Both the position numbers and the translations under genes were made by a program. Positions 6,842-14,164 of a stretch of DNA of 26,898 bases are shown here, piece after piece. Within the stretch, counting starts at the first letter, position 1, and every line of letters begins with the position of its first letter. The notes beneath the pieces are model-generated. The model worked only from the letters and a program-made list of their open reading frames with translations. It was not told the origin of the DNA and made no database searches. The DNA is from Turicibacter sp. (GTDB lineage: Bacteria; Bacillota; Bacilli; MOL361; Turicibacteraceae), in NCBI GenBank assembly GCA_030531025.1, contig JAUMTV010000036.1, forward strand, positions 1 to 26,898, in the 5' to 3' direction.

Positions 6842-7915
6842 ATGAACAATAAAAGAAATAGAGAAAAAAGAAATGCCATTTTAGTAAAAATGGATGAATT
6901 GATACAGCCAGAAGTAATAAAAGAAAGAGGCATAGTTTATGTTGAAAAAGAGTTCAACAAATTAAAAAACGAGGTAGAAACCTTAGACAATGAAATAAGA
7001 AATAATAAGATAATTATGAAGGAAGAAGGTTACAATATGAAATCTAATGAAGAAGTAAGAAGTTTTTTAAAAGGAGAAGTTAGGGAAATGAATACCACAG
7101 CAGGTGGAAATGTAATACCTATAACTTTAGAGAAAGAAATACTAAAAAAAGTCACTGAAGATGGAACTATAGTTGGCAAGGTTAAAGTATTTAATAGCAT
7201 ATCTGGGGACTTAGAAGTAGTTAAGGAAACTGAAAATGGAGATGCAGTAATACTAGGTGAAGATGAGACTTTAACACCAGAAGACTTTACTAATGAGAAA
7301 GTCAAATTAAGTGGTCAAAGAGTTGCTACAGGTGTGCAATTAACTAAAAAACTTATAAATGATGCAGGAATAGATGTTGTTAACTATGTATCAGAATTAT
7401 GTGCGAGAAGAATCAATAAAGCATTAAGTACAGCTATCGTAAATGGTAATAAGAACTTTGAAGGATTAGTTACTAAGAATGTGATAGAAGGAACTTTAAA
7501 TGCAGACACTATAATAGATTTAGTATATGACTTACCACAAGTTTACTACACAGGTGCGGTTATTCTTATGAATAGAAATACATTTAAACGAGTTGCTAAG
7601 ATGAAAGATGGAGATAATACATATTTAGTAAGTAAGGACTATATAAATGGAATATTATATAGACTATTAGGTTTAGAGGTGCAAATAGTTGATACTATGC
7701 AAGATAATGTGTTATGTGTTGCTAATATAGAAAATGCATATGCTTTGTTAATAAAACAAAATATGGAGTTAAATGTAATAGGAAATGATACGACACAAGC
7801 GTTAGCAGGTAAGATTTTAACTGTACTAGATATGTATGCAGATGGTAAAGTAGTTAATGAAGATGCTGTAAGAACTTTAAAAGCTACTACTCTAAAAACA
7901 AGAAGGGTAGCATAA
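6842..7915 (+). CDS. HK97-type phage major capsid protein, copy 1
   Basis: This protein would form the icosahedral shell. The family signature begins at TTAGGNVIPITLEKEILKKV (about residues 83-102) and continues through LSGQRVATGVQLTKKLINDA and VNYVSELCARRINKALSTAI to the C-terminal domain ending in RTLKATTLKTRRVA. The first ~75 residues are charged and coiled-coil-like (YVEKEFNKLKNEVETLDNEI), corresponding to the HK97 delta (scaffold) domain, though shorter than the usual ~100 residues. In HK97 relatives a protease removes this part, but no protease gene is present. AGGTGG lies 5 nt before ATG 6842. It sits behind an attenuator-like leader and is followed by its own terminator. The capsid-before-portal order is the reverse of the usual phage order. 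Confidence 0.93.
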   Translation: MNNKRNREKRNAILVKMDELIQPEVIKERGIVYVEKEFNKLKNEVETLDNEIRNNKIIMKEEGYNMKSNEEVRSFLKGEVREMNTTAGGNVIPITLEKEILKKVTEDGTIVGKVKVFNSISGDLEVVKETENGDAVILGEDETLTPEDFTNEKVKLSGQRVATGVQLTKKLINDAGIDVVNYVSELCARRINKALSTAIVNGNKNFEGLVTKNVIEGTLNADTIIDLVYDLPQVYYTGAVILMNRNTFKRVAKMKDGDNTYLVSKDYINGILYRLLGLEVQIVDTMQDNVLCVANIENAYALLIKQNMELNVIGNDTTQALAGKILTVLDMYADGKVVNEDAVRTLKATTLKTRRVA

Positions 7916-7921
7916 TAAACT

Positions 7922-7948
7922 AGGTGTACTAATATGGTACACCTTTTT
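7922..7948 (+). terminator. Terminator between capsid and portal genes, copy 1
   Basis: AGGTGTAC-TAATATG-GTACACCT followed by T5. The 8-bp stem directly after the capsid stop suggests that only part of the transcripts reach portal, giving more capsid than portal. Confidence 0.8.
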
Positions 7949-7970
7949 ATATGTAAAAAGGTGATTAAGC

Positions 7971-9176
7971 ATGGGATTATTTAAAAAATTGACTAATAGA
8001 GGAGATGTAAAATTAAATATAAATAGTGATATGGAAAACATACTGACCAAAAATGGTGACATAATACCAACAGAAAATAATATATATAATATTCCAGCTG
8101 TAAAGTTTGGAATAGAATTAATAAGTGGTTTAGTTGGTTCAATACCTATTTATTTATATAAAGAAGATACAGCAACAGGAGATATAAAAAGGGTAAACGA
8201 CTATAGGATAAGGTTGTTAAATAATGAACCTAATATATTAATTACAGGTGTAGACTTAAAAAGGCTAATGATTAAGGATTTAATATTATACGGTAACGCC
8301 TATAGTATGATATCTAGGGACTTGAATACAATTAAATCTATAAACTATGTACATCCAGAAAGTATAAACTTTAGAAAAAAATTTGACAATAATGGTAGTA
8401 TAGTGGATATAGATGTGATGGTACAAATGGATAGAGTTCAGTATAATCCAAATATAATGGATACAATTATATGTACAATAGACAGTAGAGACCATTTAAA
8501 GGGGATAGGATTACTTGAAAAAAACAAAGAGTTATTATCCTTAGGACTTAAGGAAATAGATTCATATAAAAACTATTTAAATGAAGGTAATAAAATGCGT
8601 GGAGTTTTAGCATTTGAGCAACCTTTTAAATTGGATGTATGGAAGAAGTTAAAAGAGCAAATACAAGATAGCCATGCAGGAAGAAGAGGAACTAACTTAC
8701 TATTAACTAATGGAAGTAAACCAACATTTATAAAGACATCATTAGAACCAAAAGAAAGCCAATTAATGGAGTCTAGACAGTTATCCAATGAACAAGTATT
8801 ACAAATGTTAGGATTAAATGATATAAAAGATATGAATCAGATATATAAAACGGTTTTAATGCCTTTTATGGAAATATTAGAAAGTGCTTTTGATAAATAT
8901 TTATTACTAGAAATAGAAAAAGAAGAAGGGTATTTTTTTCAGTTTGATACTACGGAATTTTTAAGAAGTTCTTACAAGGATGTAGCTGATAATGTAAATA
9001 AATTATTTAAGGCTGGAATATATAGTTTGAATGAAAGTCGAAGAATATTAAATCTAGAGCCTAAGGAAGAGGATTATCATCTACATAGTTTAGGTAACGT
9101 ATATAAGTATGATGATGGCGATGTTTATGTACCTAATATGGATGGTGGTAATGCTATAAATAATTTAATAAAATAA
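7971..9176 (+). CDS. HK97-type phage portal protein, copy 1
   Basis: Portal proteins form the 12-subunit ring at one capsid vertex through which DNA is packaged. Family hallmarks seen are the N-terminal MGLFKKL, the block IPAVKFGIELISGLVGSIPI (about residues 42-61), LKRLMIKDLILYGNAYSMI (about 96-114), the HLKGIGLLEKNKELLSLGL region, and the typical wing-to-C-terminal stretch QLSNEQVLQMLGLND. The 401-aa length is normal for this family. AAGGTG precedes ATG 7971 by about 8 nt. Portal without a terminase gene implies that DNA packaging would use a helper phage's terminase, or that this gene competes with helper portal. It is followed by a strong terminator. Confidence 0.93.
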   Translation: MGLFKKLTNRGDVKLNINSDMENILTKNGDIIPTENNIYNIPAVKFGIELISGLVGSIPIYLYKEDTATGDIKRVNDYRIRLLNNEPNILITGVDLKRLMIKDLILYGNAYSMISRDLNTIKSINYVHPESINFRKKFDNNGSIVDIDVMVQMDRVQYNPNIMDTIICTIDSRDHLKGIGLLEKNKELLSLGLKEIDSYKNYLNEGNKMRGVLAFEQPFKLDVWKKLKEQIQDSHAGRRGTNLLLTNGSKPTFIKTSLEPKESQLMESRQLSNEQVLQMLGLNDIKDMNQIYKTVLMPFMEILESAFDKYLLLEIEKEEGYFFQFDTTEFLRSSYKDVADNVNKLFKAGIYSLNESRRILNLEPKEEDYHLHSLGNVYKYDDGDVYVPNMDGGNAINNLIK

Positions 9177-9209
9177 GTATTTTATAACTATATAGGTTAA
9201 GTAAATGAT

Positions 9210-9265
9210 AAAAATAAGTAGGCTATATGAATAGGAATATTTATAGTCCTACTTATTTTTATTTT
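9210..9265 (+). terminator. Terminator after portal gene, copy 1
   Basis: The 13-bp stem AAAAATAAGTAGG/CCTACTTATTTTT (9210-9222 with 9248-9260) is extended inside by CTATA/TATAG and followed by ATTTT. It closes the capsid-portal unit. Confidence 0.8.
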
Positions 9266-9284
9266 AAATAAAACATAGTTGAAA

Positions 9285-9296
9285 TTGTACGTACAA
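9285..9296. promoter_or_regulatory. 12-bp palindrome before the small-gene pair, copy 1
   Basis: TTGTACGTACAA is a perfect palindrome, GC-richer than its surroundings, 80 bp before ATG 9376. It is a candidate operator; no promoter was identified with confidence. Confidence 0.35.
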
Positions 9297-9375
9297 ATTG
9301 GAAATACTAGCTTTGATAGTTTTTTTGTGTTATTATATTAATAAAAAATTGAAATTGAAAAAGGCGGAGAAATTA

Positions 9376-9816
9376 ATGGGAAATATTAATGATTATGAAA
9401 AAGACTTTACCAAACTAATAGTAGGAATATCAGAGTATGCATTTTTAAAATTAAAGGAGTGGTTAGCATTTAATTTTGCAGATGTAACAATTCAATTTGA
9501 TGAAAATTTTGATGATGAATATTTTAAAAAATTAAGAAAGCATATAGACTATCTTGAGAAAACATATAAAACTCAGAAAAGAATAATGAATTCAAATGAA
9601 AAAGAGTTATTAGAATTATTAAGATATGATAGTAAGGAAAATAGAGAGTATATAGTTGAAAGTGTATGTGCAACAGCTGATTATATAAAAGAATTATTTG
9701 TGATACCTGTGCCAGAGTCTGGATACCTAGATTATGCATATGAAGAAGCGGATGAGGGGAGTAAAAAAGATATGGATATGCTATATAACTTCGTAGATAA
9801 ATATAAAGAGGAGTAG
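9376..9816 (+). CDS. Unknown 146-aa acidic protein, copy 1
   Basis: No family was recognised. The protein is acidic and largely helical, with the C-terminal acidic tail EEADEGSKKDMD. The start at 9376 is chosen because AGGCGGAG lies 6 nt upstream. An in-frame TTG at 9298 would add a hydrophobic ILALIVFLCYYI segment, giving a membrane-anchored 172-aa form, but it has no Shine-Dalgarno sequence. The gene lies between the portal terminator and the defence gene, a position where satellites often place helper-interference or accessory genes. That role is only a possibility. Confidence 0.65.
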   Translation: MGNINDYEKDFTKLIVGISEYAFLKLKEWLAFNFADVTIQFDENFDDEYFKKLRKHIDYLEKTYKTQKRIMNSNEKELLELLRYDSKENREYIVESVCATADYIKELFVIPVPESGYLDYAYEEADEGSKKDMDMLYNFVDKYKEE

Positions 9817-9823
9817 ATTAGAT

Positions 9824-9940
9824 ATGTTAAACAAGATAGCAAATTTTTTGGACGATTTATCAATTAAATTAGATATACTTACATTTAGAATAAATCAAAA
9901 AATTAAAGTGTTAGATAAAAAGCATGATAGAGAAAAATAA
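9824..9940 (+). CDS. Small 38-aa basic helical protein, copy 1
   Basis: The frame MLNKIANFLDDLSIKLDILT... ends HDREK. It starts 7 nt after the stop of the 146-aa gene and may use the GAGGAG that overlaps that stop. The spacing of hydrophobic residues suggests one amphipathic or coiled-coil helix. It is probably translated with its upstream neighbour. Function unknown. Confidence 0.5.
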   Translation: MLNKIANFLDDLSIKLDILTFRINQKIKVLDKKHDREK

Positions 9941-10169
9941 AATACTAGAACTTATAATGTTAATTGAAATAAGGGTGTAAAATTATTTTTATAAGTAAAT
10001 CATCTTGATTTTGTATAAAATACTAACTACAATTAGATAAATTTTAAATCTAATCTAGTGCAGTTCTTATTTTACAATACATTAAATTGACTTAGTTCAT
10101 TTATTAAAATAGGAATTTAATAAAATGTATTGAAGAGCATAACGATTGATGATTACGGGGGGGAAATTG

Positions 10170-11483
10170 ATGGATATATTTGAAAATAAAATGTGGAAAG
10201 AACTAAGTGATGAAGATAAGAGAGGACTTCTTAAAAATGCAATATGCAGAGATATTCTTGTTGGATCACCATTGAATGATGGTGAAGGAATAGTAGAATT
10301 CTCTGATACACTAGCAGTATTAGGTAGTGTATGTAATGGAAAAATAAAAATTGAAGATGATAAAATTCTTTATAATCCTTGCGTTTCATCTTTAGATGAA
10401 ATGTTAAAAGAATATGATAGCGAGATATCAGAAAATGAAGAACTGTACTATGAATATGAGAGAATTTTCAAGAGTAAACCTCATGTTGTCATATTAGGTG
10501 CAGGAGCGAGCTGTGCTGCAATACCTAATGGAGATAAAAATGGAAAAAAGATATCTGCGATGGATGGGTTTATTGAAAAACTTGGGTTACAAAGCATACT
10601 GTCAAAAGTTACAATAAATACAGCATCAGAAAATTTGGAAGATATTTATATGGAACTTGATGAGCGAAGTATTAATGAATCAAAGTGTATGGATGTAAAA
10701 CTTGAATTAGAAGCAAAAATACGAGAGTACATGGCTGATTATCAATTACCAGATGAGCCAACTGTATATGATTTTCTAATAATGAGTTTGACAAGAAAAG
10801 ATATTATTGCAACTTTCAATTGGGACCCTTTATTGATTCAAGCTTATGCTCGTGCATTAAGATATACTAAAAATCTGCCACAATTAGCTTTTCTGCACGG
10901 AAATGTAGCTGTAGGCTACTGTGAAGCTGATAATGTTATGGGATATGTAGGAAATTCATGTAGATGTGGAAATATACTTGAACCTACAAAATTACTATTT
11001 CCTATTAAAAATAAGGATTATAGTTCTGATACTGCAATTAGAAAATCGTGGAAATCATTAGCTAATGCCTTAGAAGTAGCCTATATGGTTACAATTTTTG
11101 GATATAGTGCTCCTAAAAGTGATGCTGAAGCAATTTCAATGCTTAAGAAAGCGTGGGGAGCTGTAGATGATAGAAACCTTGAACAAATTGAAATTGTTGA
11201 TATTAGGGATGAAGCAACTGTAATTGAATCATGGAATGAATTCATACACACACATCATTACTCGTATTGTACAAGCTTTTTTGATACGACTCTTGCTAAG
11301 CTACCAAGAAGGAGTTGTGAAGCAACGTTTGATAGATTAATGAATTGCTGTTGGATAGATGGTGGAAAAGGATTTAAATCTGGGATGAGTTTTTCTGATA
11401 TTAATGAATTAACACATAGACTGATTGAGGAAGAATATGCAAAACAAGGAACTAATAAAATATTAAATAATCCGTATGTATAG
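10170..11483 (+). CDS. SIR2-like NAD-consuming defence protein, copy 1
   Basis: The SIR2 fold is indicated by GAGAS at 110-114 (NAD-phosphate loop), FNWD at 216-219 (equivalent of the TQNID Asn/Asp that contacts NAD), LHG with the candidate catalytic H243, and GYSAPKSD near 311. Cys residues C251, C264 and C266 may form a vestigial zinc site. SIR2-like proteins in prophages and satellites commonly degrade NAD+ during phage infection to abort it; here that role is inferred. No second domain such as TIR, HerA or Argonaute is seen nearby, so a stand-alone system is likely. G7 lies 6 nt before ATG 10170; the upstream TTG at 10146 is less likely. Codon use appears less ATA-biased than its neighbours, suggesting a separately acquired cargo gene. 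Confidence 0.82.
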   Translation: MDIFENKMWKELSDEDKRGLLKNAICRDILVGSPLNDGEGIVEFSDTLAVLGSVCNGKIKIEDDKILYNPCVSSLDEMLKEYDSEISENEELYYEYERIFKSKPHVVILGAGASCAAIPNGDKNGKKISAMDGFIEKLGLQSILSKVTINTASENLEDIYMELDERSINESKCMDVKLELEAKIREYMADYQLPDEPTVYDFLIMSLTRKDIIATFNWDPLLIQAYARALRYTKNLPQLAFLHGNVAVGYCEADNVMGYVGNSCRCGNILEPTKLLFPIKNKDYSSDTAIRKSWKSLANALEVAYMVTIFGYSAPKSDAEAISMLKKAWGAVDDRNLEQIEIVDIRDEATVIESWNEFIHTHHYSYCTSFFDTTLAKLPRRSCEATFDRLMNCCWIDGGKGFKSGMSFSDINELTHRLIEEEYAKQGTNKILNNPYV

Positions 11484-11553
11484 TACGAAATAAGGATGAA
11501 CAGGAAACTTCCTAATTAAGTTAAGAAAGTTAAATAAAATATTGATTTCATCT

Positions 11554-11602
11554 AAAATAATAGGGATATAACCAAGTGGTTATATCCCTATTATTTTATT
11601 TT
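11554..11602 (+). terminator. Very strong terminator after the SIR2 gene, copy 1
   Basis: A perfect 20-bp stem (11554-11573 with 11578-11597, core TAGGGATATAACC) with loop AAGT and a following ATTTTT tail. It insulates the integrase unit from the defence gene. Confidence 0.85.
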
Positions 11603-11626
11603 TGGATAATATAATTATAAATATAT

Positions 11627-11667
11627 TTTACATTGCCTATTTTTTTTGGAAATAGTTATTTAAATAA
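11627..11667 (+). promoter_or_regulatory. Shared promoter/operator, site C, copy 1
   Basis: TTTACATT (11627-11634), 16 nt, AATAGTTATTTA, with the palindrome TTATTTAAATAA at 11656-11667. It precedes the small ORF and integrase by about 125 nt. TATGTATTATGTA (11698-11710) downstream also occurs near site B. Confidence 0.65.
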
Positions 11668-11790
11668 ATTTTTAGATAACCAGCAAAAGTAACAATCTAT
11701 GTATTATGTATAAAAATATTAAGGACATACACATATAATACAAAGTTTTCATATTTTGCACTAAAACAAAATAGGAGAATGAGAATAAAT

Positions 11791-11952
11791 ATGAAAAAAG
11801 TAAAAGTTGAAGATATGAAAGTAAATATAATTTACAGCGAAGATAAGATAGATACTGATAGTTTTTATGATATAGTAGTTAGTATAATTAAGAGATTAGA
11901 GAAAGATGAAATAGAAGGTGGAAGTAATGAAAAAAAATGTAGTCTTACTTAG
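11791..11952 (+). CDS. 53-aa small protein, candidate recombination directionality factor, copy 1
   Basis: The frame MKKVKVEDMKVNIIY... ends EKKCSLT and overlaps the integrase start by 26 nt in another frame, implying translational coupling. AGGAG lies about 13 nt upstream. The N-terminus is similar to that of the 165-aa protein at the left end. Recombination directionality factors of serine integrases are often small proteins encoded near the integrase (for example SPbeta SprB), so this is a good candidate. It could equally be a regulator of the integrase or of the shared promoter sites. Confidence 0.6.
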   Translation: MKKVKVEDMKVNIIYSEDKIDTDSFYDIVVSIIKRLEKDEIEGGSNEKKCSLT

Positions 11953-13372
11953 AGTATCGACAGATATGCAAGATTTTGAAAGTCAAAAAAATGGTATAGA
12001 AAGATATGTAGAGGAAAATAAAATAATAGTTCATAAAACTATAGAAGAAGAAGGTGTAAGTGGATTTAAAACAAAACTAGAAGATAGAAAAGGATTACAA
12101 GAACTTATACAGATGGCTTTAGATGGTGAATTAGATACAGTAATTTGTTTTAATCAAGACCGTTTAGGTCGTAGATTAGAGATATTATCATTTATGTCTA
12201 TTATGAAAGAACAAGGTGTAAAAGTTATATCAGTTACAGAAGGACTATTAAATGAAGATAATGATACTTCTGACTTAATCCAAGCAATAAAGTTTTGGAC
12301 AGCAAACTATGAAAGTAAGAAAACAAGTCTTAGAGTAAAAGCAGGTAAAAGAGCAACTATAGAGAAAAATGGTTATAGTGGGGGGGTACCGAATTTTGGA
12401 TATAAAGTAGATGGCAAAAGACTTGTAATAGATGAAGAAGAAAGAAAAGTAGTCGTTTTAATATTTGAAACATATATAGAAAGTGGGACACAAAAAGTTA
12501 TGGAAGTACTAAAAGAAAATAATATATTAAAAAGAGGAGAACCTTTTACAAAAAGTAAGATATTTAGCATACTTCATAATAATATATATAGAGGAATGAA
12601 AGAATATCAAGATGAATTATTAGACTTTCCTGAGTTAAGAATTATTTCTGATGAAGTATTTTTTAAAGCGCAAGAAAGAGCTAAAAGTAGAAATACAAGA
12701 GGTACAACAAGATATACAAATAGGACAGATATATTATTTGAAGGTTTATTATTTCATAGATGTGAAGATGGTATAGAGAGAAAGCTAAACATCGATTATG
12801 TAAAAGTAAAAGATGGAAAAAGAACGCACACTTATCGATGTAGACATTGTAGAGATATAAAAGCACAAATAACGAAAAATTTTATAAGTACTAAAATAGA
12901 ACCTATTATAATTGATAGTATTAAATCTGTTATGAGAAATTTATCAATAGAGAAATTAGAAGAGAGATACAATAAAGAAAAAGAAGAGTATCTAGTAGAT
13001 ATAAAAGAAAATATAAGTATACTTAATAAAAATCTAGAGAAGAAAAATAAAGCATTAAAAAATGCTACAAATGAAATTGAAAAGATATTTATGGGAGAAA
13101 GTAGTACGGATATAGATATAATAAATAACCTAATAAATAAAATAAAGTATGAAATTGAAGAGATAAAAACAAGTTTAGAAGTTCAAAGTGAGGAAATTAA
13201 ATCCATAGAAAATAAAACTTCAGATATATTCTATTTATTAGAAAAGTATAAGGATTTTGAAGTGATTTTTGATAAAGCAAGTAGAGGAGAGCAAAAGCTA
13301 ATGTTACAGGAGTTAGTTAAAAGAGTTGTAATAAGCTATGATACTATAAATATAGAGTTAAATTTATATTGA
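11927..13372 (+). CDS. Large serine recombinase (integrase), copy 1
   Basis: This enzyme would integrate and excise the element by cutting both att sites through a covalent serine linkage with a 2-bp overlap. The N-terminal resolvase domain (about 1-150) carries LLRVST with nucleophile S11 and the DRLGRR arginines (79-83). The recombinase domain (about 160-270) follows, then a zinc-ribbon region with H277, C279, C305 and C308, where the usual first Cys is apparently His. A long coiled coil (about 335-440) precedes the C-terminal end. The 481-aa length is normal. ATG 11927 is preferred over GTG 11918 because AAGGTGG lies 5 nt upstream and MKKNVVLLRVST fits the family. It is preceded by shared site C and the overlapping small ORF. 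Confidence 0.95.
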   Translation: MKKNVVLLRVSTDMQDFESQKNGIERYVEENKIIVHKTIEEEGVSGFKTKLEDRKGLQELIQMALDGELDTVICFNQDRLGRRLEILSFMSIMKEQGVKVISVTEGLLNEDNDTSDLIQAIKFWTANYESKKTSLRVKAGKRATIEKNGYSGGVPNFGYKVDGKRLVIDEEERKVVVLIFETYIESGTQKVMEVLKENNILKRGEPFTKSKIFSILHNNIYRGMKEYQDELLDFPELRIISDEVFFKAQERAKSRNTRGTTRYTNRTDILFEGLLFHRCEDGIERKLNIDYVKVKDGKRTHTYRCRHCRDIKAQITKNFISTKIEPIIIDSIKSVMRNLSIEKLEERYNKEKEEYLVDIKENISILNKNLEKKNKALKNATNEIEKIFMGESSTDIDIINNLINKIKYEIEEIKTSLEVQSEEIKSIENKTSDIFYLLEKYKDFEVIFDKASRGEQKLMLQELVKRVVISYDTINIELNLY

Positions 13373-13380
13373 TATGTATA

Positions 13381-13409
13381 TTGACTGTGTATATATTTTT
13401 TGATAACAT
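13381..13409 (+). promoter_or_regulatory. Outward promoter at element right end, copy 1
   Basis: TTGACT (13381-13386), a 17-nt spacer and TAACAT (13404-13409) point out of the right end. In the tandem or a circle it reads across attP towards the left-end RNA region. The -10 is imperfect and overlaps a following hairpin. Confidence 0.4.
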
Positions 13410-13445
13410 ATACTTATCTCAAATAGATGGGTATATGTTTCCTTC
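13405..13445 (+). terminator. Hairpin after integrase gene, copy 1
   Basis: AACATATAC/GTATATGTT (13405-13413 with 13431-13439) with inner ATCT/AGAT. The tail is only pyrimidine-rich (TTCCTTCTCTTC), so termination may be weak. It abuts the crossover site. Confidence 0.5.
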
Positions 13446-13467
13446 TCTTCTCCGAAATAAACAAATA
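13433..13467. other. attP-type copy-copy junction
   Basis: The element's right end (CCTTCTCT), TC (13449-13450) and left end (TCCGAAAT) meet here without host DNA, exactly as in an excised circle. Comparing the two arms outward from TC, 10 of 16 positions are complementary, giving an imperfect dyad centred on the dinucleotide. Large serine recombinase attP sites have this kind of symmetry and a 2-bp crossover overlap. Confidence 0.75.
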
Positions 13468-13508
13468 ACCATCTATTAAGTGAAAACTTAATAAGTGGTT
13501 ATTTTTAT
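13463..13508 (+). terminator. Terminator-like hairpin at element left end, copy 2
   Basis: Same nested hairpin with GAAA loop as in copy 1. Here it actually lies downstream of the copy 1 integrase gene, about 90 nt past its stop, and could end that transcript. Confidence 0.65.
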
Positions 13509-13519
13509 TATACCACAAA

Positions 13520-13985
13520 AGGTGTTAGAAGGAAGAGTGTTTGACCTAGATAGCTAACCGAAAGGCTCGATAGAGTACAGGGGGTGCCGACAAAACACTT
13601 GGGTGATGTTCTAAGATAGGACAAGTCCCAACACCATATAAAATATGTCTAGTACCATATTGAAGGGGTGAGAATGGCAACCACGAGCCATAAATATAAA
13701 TAGGTGGGGTAGGAAGTCCAATTTGAGGGCAATATCATTTCTAATTATGGCTATGGGGTTGGATATAGCAGGTATTAGATTACCAACATAGATATTGTAA
13801 ATAGCGTGTACTAGTCCAGATCGTTGTATGGTCGTAACATACCTATCCTAACTGGGATAAATGGAAAGCTACTCACAATTGTGTGTGGGTAACTATGTCC
13901 GTTTGGCTAAGCCTTCAAGGATAAGAGTTTAGAGTATATGAAATCAATAGTATATTAGTAAAATACGACTAAGGACATAGTTAAT
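13520..13985 (+). ncRNA. Candidate large structured RNA, copy 2
   Basis: Identical to the left-end RNA region of copy 1, including the long-range helix of 10 bp (13891-13900 with 13973-13982). In this copy the outward promoter at 13381 lies upstream, so transcription from it is possible if the intervening hairpins are read through. Confidence 0.6.
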
Positions 13986-14164
13986 ATGCTTATTGAAAAT
14001 ATATGAAAAATAAAAAATCAGTGTGATTAGGTCAAGTATAATAAATGTATATGAGGAAGGAAGAAATGTATTAAGCAAATTGAGGGGAGTTGTACGAATT
14101 GTTTATACTCTAGATTATAATGACAATTTTAAGAATAAAAATACAATACAAAGGTAAAAGTACT

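Larger units (their letters stand above)
56..13450 (+). mobile_element. Putative capsid-encoding phage satellite, copy 1
   Basis: This is a self-contained integrative element with a large serine integrase at its right end, HK97-type capsid and portal genes in the middle, a restriction-modification pair, a SIR2-like defence gene and a candidate structured RNA at its left end. No terminase, prohead protease, connector, tail or lysis gene is visible, which argues against a complete prophage. The intact reading frames and well-formed terminators argue against a simple decayed remnant. Known capsid-forming satellites (cfPICIs) are the closest concept, but those carry more packaging genes. The ends are set by the TC dinucleotide shared by all junctions. 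Confidence 0.8.

Noticed and set aside
6842..7915. Encapsulin-type nanocompartment
   Set aside because: The neighbouring portal gene and the delta-like N-terminal segment point to a phage-type capsid rather than an encapsulin.
9298..9375. TTG start giving a membrane-anchored form of the 146-aa protein
   Set aside because: No ribosome binding site, while ATG 9376 has AGGCGGAG at proper spacing. Kept as an alternative only.
10170..11483. Thoeris or other multi-gene SIR2 defence system
   Set aside because: No TIR, HerA, Argonaute or other partner gene is found on either side.
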